A stretch of 64,000 nt of DNA from Aerococcaceae bacterium DSM 111022. GTDB lineage: Bacteria > Bacillota > Bacilli > Lactobacillales > Aerococcaceae. The translations under genes were made by a program, and so were the position numbers. Positions within the stretch are counted from its first letter, which is position 1, and every line of letters begins with the position of its first letter. Below are positions 57,850 to 64,000 of this stretch, one piece after another. Under the pieces are notes generated by a model. That model ran no database searches. It was not told the origin of the DNA and saw nothing but the letters and a program-made list of their open reading frames with translations. The stretch lies in NCBI GenBank assembly GCA_015863195.1, contig JACBXO010000002.1, positions 247,669 to 311,668 on the forward strand, written 5' to 3'.

Positions 57850-58755
57850 CTACTCCAAGTACTTGAGTGATAAGGCAATTAAGGATAAACAACGATTAAA
57901 AAAATAATCATAATGATGGCTATCATTGATATCAATTTTATCTGTCTCATGATGCCGTATACGATAATTGTTACCAATTTTTGTCAAATACCGAAATTCA
58001 TCATCAAACAAAGAAACAAAGTTTACCTCACCATTCCCCATATCTTCTACTATTTTTTCTATTGATTTCTTTTTACCTAATTTAATATAATAACTTATTA
58101 GTCGCTCTAATGCATCCCAAATTTTTTCAACAGATGATTGCCTAGCCCAAGGATGAGGTGTCTTGTATAAATTAATAGCATCTTCCAATAATTCCTTAAT
58201 TCCATATTCCTGAATCATAGGTACCTTAGTCTCAAACATATTAGGCAATATATAGTTACTATCAATTCTTTCGATCAACTTAGCATCGGTTAATTTAAAA
58301 AGCAGTCCTGCATCATCGAATAAACTATTAATTTCATTTTGAAATTGTAAAAAAACACTTGAAGTATTTAAACAAGTAATTTCTCTATAATTTCGGTACG
58401 TTTCGTTATTCCACCTTTCAGATATATCTTTCATATTTTTAGCAATGTATTCGATAAAATCTAATAATGCATATTGATCATATTCATCACTGTTTGTTGG
58501 TTCTGATATTTCATTTAAACTATTTTTAAAGAGTGTTGGTATCCTTAATTTAATTCTATTTTCGAATTGTTTTTCATTAAATGTAAGATAATCTCTGTTA
58601 GTAAAATTTTCATGTGCTTCTAATGGGAAAAGATGTGTTAAACATTTTCTATATTTTTTACAGCATAAAAATAATAATGAATATGAATTAACATCAATTT
58701 GATAAGTATAGTCTTTTGGTGATCGAAGTCCATTTCGTTCTGTATATAAATCCAT
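57850..58755 (-). CDS. Abortive-infection-like protein, unknown function (paralogue 1)
   Basis: A 301-residue protein. Its C-terminal ~110 residues (SSVEKIWDALERLISYY...SIEKIVEDM...LTKIGNNYRIRHHETDKIDINDSHHYDYFFNRCLSLIAL) match those of the next gene and resemble C-terminal domains I recall from AbiJ-type and other phage-defence proteins. No catalytic motif is certain; RHHE may be a metal or RNase (HEPN-like) site. ATG 58755 follows AAAGGAG. Base composition is AT-rich and unlike the G+T rich neighbours, which suggests a recent arrival. Confidence 0.6.
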   Translation of the reverse strand: MDLYTERNGLRSPKDYTYQIDVNSYSLLFLCCKKYRKCLTHLFPLEAHENFTNRDYLTFNEKQFENRIKLRIPTLFKNSLNEISEPTNSDEYDQYALLDFIEYIAKNMKDISERWNNETYRNYREITCLNTSSVFLQFQNEINSLFDDAGLLFKLTDAKLIERIDSNYILPNMFETKVPMIQEYGIKELLEDAINLYKTPHPWARQSSVEKIWDALERLISYYIKLGKKKSIEKIVEDMGNGEVNFVSLFDDEFRYLTKIGNNYRIRHHETDKIDINDSHHYDYFFNRCLSLIALSLKYLE

Positions 58756-58777
58756 ATTAATCTCCTTTGCTTAAAAA

Positions 58778-59476
58778 TTAAACTGTATCTTTATTTATAA
58801 TATTCATACAAAGACTTAGAAAAGCTAGTATTCTAAAATAAAGGTATTCTTTTGTTATGACTGAGTTTATCGGTTCTTTATCGTACTCAAAATGCCGAAT
58901 TTGAAATTCGTTACCTATTTTTGTAAGTTCAGTCGATTCTTTTTCCAATAAATTATATATATTATCAGACTTTTGGCTTGCTTCTTTTAAAATCTTAATC
59001 ACGGATACTTTTTTATTATTACTATAAAACGTCTTCATCCTTTCAAATGCATCCCATATTTTTTCCAATCCAATTTGTTTTTGCTTCTCATCCGATTTTC
59101 TGATATAAATCATTGACTCCTGAATCAACTCATCAAGTTTTGAATCAAAAGTGACTAACTTGTTACTATCTAAGAGTATTTTTGCGTCATTGGTTATGTC
59201 TTCATTTACTACGTCCTCCAATTCATTAACAAATAGTTGAGTTAACAAAGCATTCTTAACTCTTTTTAATTCAGGTCTAAAATCAAACTCTTCATCCAAC
59301 TTAGCTATTTTTTCTTCAGTTTCATTTAAAATATCTTTTAAATTTGGAAATATTATTTCATATCTCACTCTTAAATTATCCCAAAGATTATAAGATCCAT
59401 TTCTTGACTCTAACTGAAGTTCAATTCACTCAATATCTTGTTGAATTTTGTCATAAAGTATTTTATTTATTTTCAT
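58778..59476 (-). pseudogene. Abortive-infection-like protein, paralogue 2, with an in-frame UGA
   Basis: Read from ATG 59476 (AAAGGA in front) the frame begins MKINKILYDKIQQDIE, meets TGA at 59426-59428, then goes on in the same frame as IELQLESRNGSYNLWDNLRVRYEIIF... to 58778. The surviving 196-residue frame opens with a GTG (59368) that has no ribosome binding site. The C-terminus (KIWDAFERMKTFY...ELTKIGNEFQIRHFEYDKEPI) matches paralogue 1. Either a nonsense mutation or a downstream restart; the two genes are 22 bases apart. Confidence 0.6.
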
Positions 59477-59711
59477 CCAGTTTAAGTCCTTTAATAAAGC
59501 ATAGTGAAATTATTATTACTAACATTCAATATTTATCGTGATTTGTATACTTTGTTATAAGGCATGCTTTTTGATTCACACTCAATCAGTATCATTCATT
59601 TAATTATATCATATAAATATATTTACATAGTTTTGTTTTTAAGTTAGCTTTCATTCAGAAAATAAATAATAGCATTTAAAAACGATTTTCAGCGACTTTA
59701 ATTTCTCCATC

Positions 59712-59816
59712 TCATTGTAAATTTATCAGAATGAACTCCTTCTCTAACCCCTCATTGCATTTTTTAGCAATGAGCGCTCCAACGCTACCCACCCATTGCA
59801 TTTTTTCAGCAATCCC
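59712..59816. repeat. CATTGCATTTTTTAGCAATG hairpins at ~41-bp spacing
   Basis: Three units, steps 40 and 41 bases; the same family as 18741-18835. 59480-59700 shows only AT-rich sequence. Confidence 0.75.
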
Positions 59817-59961
59817 CACCTCTAAACTGAACCTCCTATACTAAACACAAGTCTTCTAAATCTTCTTCAGACTAGACACTCCATTGAAACAACTAACAAT
59901 CTAAGCCAACTAATCAACCAATAGTTTTACAATCCAAAACAAACTTTGGAATATAATCTGT

Positions 59962-60064
59962 TCAATTTCTTCAGAAATTGACTTCCTCCTTTTTTAAAGG
60001 ACTCTTTTCGACTCGTGTCGAAAAGCACCTCCTATTTAAAGAAGCTTTTCGCTTTACGAAAAGC
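59962..60064. repeat. Hairpin triad T8
   Basis: TCAATTTCTTCAGAAATTGA (59962), CTTTTCGAC/GTCGAAAAG (60004) and GCTTTTCG/CGAAAAGC (60044); centres 43 and 40 bases apart. The second and third stems replace the usual CTTTTAGGC by CTTTTCGAC and keep pairing. Confidence 0.8.
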
Positions 60065-60252
60065 GACATTCTGGTTCTTAGCTGGGGCGACTCTGATTGA
60101 ATGACTTTGTTTGTGAGAGATGATAGAGCTAAAAGTGATTTAGATATTATTTGAGTAGAATATGATTGTTGTCTAGTAAAATTTCCGATTGAAAGACAGC
60201 TGTCTTTGAGTAATTTCTTCTAGAAGACGTGTGTCCATTTTAATAGGTCTTA

Positions 60253-60915
60253 TCAATTATCATTTCAAAATGGATTTGGTCTCAAAATGATAAAAATCAG
60301 CCGAATATTATCATTTCAAAATGATTTTGACTCCGAAATGATAAATTATGGCGGAAAATTATCATTTTGAGGTCATTCGGGGTTTGAAATGATAATCCAG
60401 GCGCTATTTCTGTTTAGTAAACCACCGATTATCATTTCAAAATGGATTTGGTCTTGAAATGATAAAAATGAGCCAAATATTATCATTTCAAATTGAATTT
60501 AGATCTGAAATGATAAAAAAACAGCGGAAAATTATCATTTTGAAGTCATTCGGGGTTTGAAATGATAATCCGGACCCTATCCGGTTTAGTTAATCTGTCG
60601 ATTATCATTTCAAATTGATTTCGTTTTTGAAATGATAAAAATCAGCCGAATATTATCATTTCAAATTGAATTTCGTGCTGAAATGATAAATATGGCTGGA
60701 AATTATCATTTTGAGGTCATTCGGAGTTTGAAATGATAATCCAGGCGCTATCCTATTTAGTAAACTATCGATTATCATTTCAAAATGGATTTGGTCTCGA
60801 AATGATAAAAATTAGCCGAATATTATCATTTCAAATTGAATTTCGTGCTGAAATGATAAAAAATGGCTTGAAATTATCATTTTGAGGTCATTCGGGATTT
60901 GAAATGATAATCCGG
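60253..60915. repeat. TTATCATTT-type palindromic array B with 172-bp higher-order period
   Basis: Arms ATTATCATTTCAAA and GAAATGATAA alternate. Each unit is 51 bases; three units and a ~19-base linker (TTTAGTAAACCACCG-like) form a block of about 172 bases, repeated four times (starts near 60256, 60428, 60600, 60770). The third unit of every block carries ATTATCATTTTGAGGTCATT. Confidence 0.92.
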
Positions 60916-60928
60916 GCAAACGAAAAAA

Positions 60929-60954
60929 GCAGAGCGCTCGGGTGAGTGCTCTGC
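60929..60954 (-). terminator. thiI terminator
   Basis: GCAGAGCACTC / GAGCGCTCTGC (one G-U) with a 4-base loop, then TTTTTTCG on the minus strand. Confidence 0.88.
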
Positions 60955-60969
60955 TTGGGAGTGGGTCTC

Positions 60970-62181
60970 TTATAGGAGACCTGCGAATTGGTCTTGTTGT
61001 TTGGTGATGTAGTCGCTGTCGATGGTTTCGACGGTGGTGTTTTGGAGCGCGTCGGCGATTAGGCCTTCGATGTCGAGGCGTTTTTCCATTTCCTCGATGG
61101 GTGCTAGTTTTGGTTTTGTGTGTGGTGCGACGGGTGCGAATACGGTACAGCAGTCTTCGTATGGTTCGTTGCTGAGGTCGTGTGTGCCGATTTTTTCGGC
61201 GAGTTCGATGATTTCAGTTTTGTCCATTGCGATCAGTGGGCGTAGTACTGGCGTATTTGTGACTTCGTTGATGACGACCATTGAGTCGATTGTTTGTGAA
61301 GCGACTTGGCCGAGTGACTCGCCGTTGACGATGGCTTGTGCTTTATTTTGTTTAAGCAATTCGTCCATGATGCGTAGCATGAAGCGTCTTGTGATGGTCA
61401 TTGAAGCTTGGTCCGGAACATTGTCGCGGATGGCTTCTTGGATTTTCGCGAATGGGACATTGTGAAATTTCATCGGTAAGCCGTATTGTGTTAGAACGGA
61501 CGTTAATTTCTTTGTCTTTTCTAGTGACTGTGGGCTTGTGTATGGTGGGCTGGAGAAATGCACGGCTTCAAGCTCCAGGCCTCGTTTTATCATTTGGTAA
61601 CCCGCGATCGGAGAGTCAAATCCTCCCGATAGCATGAGCATCCCCTTCCCTGAAGAGCCGTAAGGCATTCCGCCGATTCCTTGGTAATGATTTAGGGAGA
61701 GGTAGGCGTCGCGGTCTTTATGGACGCTGACGGTTAATTTGTGTGTGGGGCGTTTCATCTCGACGCCCATTTCTGGGTAGGCTTCGCCGACGGTCGACCC
61801 GACTTCGCGCTGGATGGCGTAGCTGTCGTAAGGGAAGTCTTTGTCTTGTCGTTTGGCGACGACTTTGAAGGTATCGCCGGTGTTGATGGTTAGATCTGCG
61901 AATAATTCGAGCGCTTTAGCTTTGATTTGATCGAGGTCTTTTTCAACTTGGTATACTGGTTCAAAGCGGGAAATGCCGGGTACGTTTTTTAACACTTCGA
62001 TGATTTTTTCGTACGGTGTATCGTTCCATTTGACATACATGTAGTCAAATTCGGGTTGAACGGTCACTTTTTCTAAGTGTTTGGTTAAGTGACGGATTTG
62101 GTCGGCTAATTTGCGTTGGAACATTTTACGGTTTTTACCTTTGGTTGATAGTTCGCCGTAATGAATAATTATTTGTTTCAT
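60970..62181 (-). CDS. thiI: tRNA 4-thiouridine sulfurtransferase
   Basis: A 403-residue enzyme that adenylates U8 of tRNA and transfers sulfur. N-terminal ferredoxin-like and THUMP domains (residues to about 165), then the PP-loop motif MLMLSGGFDSPIAGYQM near residue 185 and the C-terminal DLSNEPYEDCCTVFAP with catalytic cysteines. No rhodanese domain, as usual in Gram-positives. It lies 9 bases after the cysteine desulfurase gene, which supplies the sulfur. Confidence 0.96.
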   Translation of the reverse strand: MKQIIIHYGELSTKGKNRKMFQRKLADQIRHLTKHLEKVTVQPEFDYMYVKWNDTPYEKIIEVLKNVPGISRFEPVYQVEKDLDQIKAKALELFADLTINTGDTFKVVAKRQDKDFPYDSYAIQREVGSTVGEAYPEMGVEMKRPTHKLTVSVHKDRDAYLSLNHYQGIGGMPYGSSGKGMLMLSGGFDSPIAGYQMIKRGLELEAVHFSSPPYTSPQSLEKTKKLTSVLTQYGLPMKFHNVPFAKIQEAIRDNVPDQASMTITRRFMLRIMDELLKQNKAQAIVNGESLGQVASQTIDSMVVINEVTNTPVLRPLIAMDKTEIIELAEKIGTHDLSNEPYEDCCTVFAPVAPHTKPKLAPIEEMEKRLDIEGLIADALQNTTVETIDSDYITKQQDQFAGLL

Positions 62182-62190
62182 TGGTCACCT

Positions 62191-63321
62191 CTAAAATTTA
62201 TTGGTTATGTGTGGGATTTGGCTCACCAAATAATCCACATCTTGTTGCATCGTTAAAACACCCATACTCATGCGGATGGCTGATTCGGAAATTGATTCTG
62301 GCACGCCCATCGCGCGGAGTGTCGCATGCGCTGAACGGCGTCGGCTTGAACAAGCACTGGTTGTTGAAATAAAAATGTCTTTTTCAGCAAAGGCATGAAC
62401 TAAGACTTCACCAGGAATGCCTTCGAAGGAAGCACAAATGATGTGCGCCGAAGATTGTTCTGGTGTATGAATGCGCCAGCCATTTTCTTTGAGTGCTGTT
62501 ATAATTTGAGCTTTGTAATTGGCGAGTCGTTCATGCGTGTCGGCTTGTTTTTCTGAAACAAGGCGTAGCGCTTTACTCATCGCGACAATCGCACCTAAGT
62601 TTTCCGTTGATGAACGCTGCCCTGATTCTTGTCCCCCACCCATAATCATTGGGTGGCTGGCAACGCGTTTGCGTTTGGCTAGGATACCTGCTCCTCTAAC
62701 GGCATGGAATTTATGACTTGAAAGTGTTACTAGGTCAATTCGGTTATTGTGAATACTTGCGAGTTCACTGGTTGTTGTTTGAACCGCGTCCACATGCCAA
62801 GCGATGGATGGGTATTGCATCAATTCAAGACTGATTTCGAGTAATGGCTGCAGTGCCCCAATTTCATTGTTCACTGCCATTGTCGAAACCAGCAAAACAT
62901 CGTTATCTAAAAGACTGGCAAATTTATCTATATCAACAAGTCCTTGTAGAGTCACTGGAATTAAGTCAACTTTGAAGCCTTGTTGAACCAGTCTTTCAAT
63001 TTGCGCGGTCATCGATCCATGTTCAATCGCTGAAATCAGAATGCGATTTTTATCTGGGTGGCGTTCTTTGAGTGCTTGAACGATTCCGGTTAAGACCCAG
63101 TTATTCGACTCAGTCCCACTTGAAGTAAAGAAAATTTCTGATTGCTCAAATTGCAAAATATCCGCAATCTGTTGGCGCGCCTGACTTAATAACTGACTCG
63201 CCTTCTCGCCAAAGCTATGCACACTCGAAGGATTGGCAAAGAACTGCTCACTCACGGTTGTATAAGTTTTTAATATATCCTGTGTCGGCCGAGTTGATGC
63301 CGCATTATCAAAATAATACAT
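62191..63321 (-). CDS. Cysteine desulfurase (NifZ/IscS-like, ThiI partner)
   Basis: A 376-residue PLP enzyme. MYYFDNAASTRPTQDIL at the start, FTSSGTESNNWVLTG, HVDAVQTTTSE, the PLP lysine in LSSHKFHAVRGAGIL and the sulfur-carrying cysteine in ISTTSACSSRRRSAHATLRAMG. ATG 63321 follows GGAGG; the longer frame upstream lacks a site. The pairing with thiI mirrors B. subtilis nifZ-thiI. Confidence 0.94.
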   Translation of the reverse strand: MYYFDNAASTRPTQDILKTYTTVSEQFFANPSSVHSFGEKASQLLSQARQQIADILQFEQSEIFFTSSGTESNNWVLTGIVQALKERHPDKNRILISAIEHGSMTAQIERLVQQGFKVDLIPVTLQGLVDIDKFASLLDNDVLLVSTMAVNNEIGALQPLLEISLELMQYPSIAWHVDAVQTTTSELASIHNNRIDLVTLSSHKFHAVRGAGILAKRKRVASHPMIMGGGQESGQRSSTENLGAIVAMSKALRLVSEKQADTHERLANYKAQIITALKENGWRIHTPEQSSAHIICASFEGIPGEVLVHAFAEKDIFISTTSACSSRRRSAHATLRAMGVPESISESAIRMSMGVLTMQQDVDYLVSQIPHITNKF

Positions 63322-63488
63322 CCAAAACCTCCATTTATCTAAATTATTATTTTTGTTATCTTTTGTTATATCTGAGAGCGGCGCTTTGCCCCTCTCCATT
63401 CCTTATGCGAAGATACGCAGTATATTATACGTCACTCAGCCCACTTTTTAAAGGGTAATGCTGGGAAATGTGGGTGTGATGGGGAAAT

Positions 63489-64000
63489 GTGTTAGTTGTT
63501 TGGAATTTGGAACGCAAACTACTCACACTTCTGACGTATCTGTTGGTTGTTAAGGATTTGGAACAGAAACAACTCATACTTTTGTTGTATCTGTTGGTTG
63601 TTTGGGAGTTGAAACAGAAACAACTCACACTTCTGCCGTTTCTGTTGGTTGTTTGGGATTTAAAACAGAAACAACTCACACTTTTGCTGTATCTGTTGGT
63701 TGTTTGCGATTTGGAACAGAAACAACTCACACTTATGCCGTTTCTATTAGTTGTTTGCGAGTTCAAACATAAACAACTCACACTTCTGTTGTATCTGTTG
63801 GTTGTTTGGAATTTGGAACAGAAACAACTCACACTTCTGCCGTTTCTGTTGGTTGTTTGGAACAGAAACAACTCACACTTATGGCGTATCTGTTGGTTGT
63901 TTGGAATTTGAAATAGGAACCACTCACACTTCTGTTGTATCTGTTGGTTGTTTGGGATTTGGAACAGAAACAACTCACACTTCTGCCGTTTCTGTTGGTT
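63489..64000. repeat. 51-bp palindromic tandem array A6 (continues beyond the window)
   Basis: At least ten copies of GTTGGTTGTTTGG...GAAACAGAAACAACTCACA plus linker CTTCTGCCGTTTCT, period 51. Two linker types (CTGCCGTTTCT and TTGTTGTATCT) partly alternate. One unit is shortened. Both strands show open frames, as in A2, by virtue of the period. Confidence 0.92.

Noticed and set aside
63425..63973. Open frame of 182 codons on the minus strand (and 140 on the plus) in array A6
   Set aside because: Repeat artefact, no start signal, and it overlaps the promoter region of the desulfurase gene.
5961..64000. CRISPR arrays
   Set aside because: The units look like repeat plus spacer, but the linkers are also near-identical from unit to unit, and no cas genes are in the window.

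Overview
The window reads as a low-to-moderate GC Gram-positive chromosome of the order Lactobacillales. I infer this from dense AGGAGG-type ribosome binding sites, a V-type ATPase operon in the Enterococcus hirae ntp gene order, RNase J2, CpsBCD-type capsule regulation, LexA boxes of the Bacillus type and an LCP protein. An Aerococcaceae-like genus would fit, but I cannot name the species. No rRNA, tRNA, CRISPR, integrase or classical transposase gene was seen.

Layout. 1-5071 (minus): Na+/H+ V-ATPase operon ntpF-I-K-E-C-G-A, running out of the window. 5361-5720 (plus): a SOS-controlled YolD-like orphan. 6424-7284: a NERD-domain protein. 8564-14803 (minus): rpsO, pnp, rnjB and a ThiT-like transporter, an RNA-processing cluster broken up by repeats. 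16597-18597: uvrB with a LexA box. 19082-22773: a TroABCD/MntABCD-type metal transporter with two palindromic metalloregulator operators. 24109-27240: an SNF2 helicase. 27967-28848: a frameshifted NERD pseudogene. 29049-35247: membrane protein, LCP ligase, glycosyltransferase, galU and a YdcF-type protein. 35381-41694: a capsule locus (cpsC, cpsD, cpsB, SDR epimerase, truncated flippase, ugd, sugar transferase with a nonsense codon) that has no visible polymerase and looks decayed. 42076-48302: class B PBP, YfhO-type glycosyltransferase, DUF1189 protein. 49777-55238: YghU-like GST, AraC regulator divergent from a sugar isomerase-like TIM barrel, 3-methyladenine glycosylase, sirtuin. 56713-59476: Rpn-family nuclease and two paralogous abortive-infection-like genes, one broken. 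60970-63321: thiI and its partner cysteine desulfurase.

The outstanding feature is the intergenic space. It is filled with many families of palindromic repeats that share no sequence yet share geometry. Tandem arrays of long palindromes have a 51-bp period, counted by hand in at least nine arrays of five or more unrelated sequences. Shorter hairpins stand about 38-43 bp (often 41) apart, one helical turn less. A separate family of 177-360 bp long-inverted-repeat elements (termini like GCATATCTGCGAGGCAAGG) occurs eight times, once nested inside another copy. These repeats occupy most gaps larger than 300 bp and are the best candidate for an undescribed system.

A second genome-scale oddity is a kilobase-scale G+T versus A+C strand asymmetry that ignores gene orientation. 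The plus strand is C+A rich around 4.5-7.5 and 25-32 kb and G+T rich around 45-57 kb.
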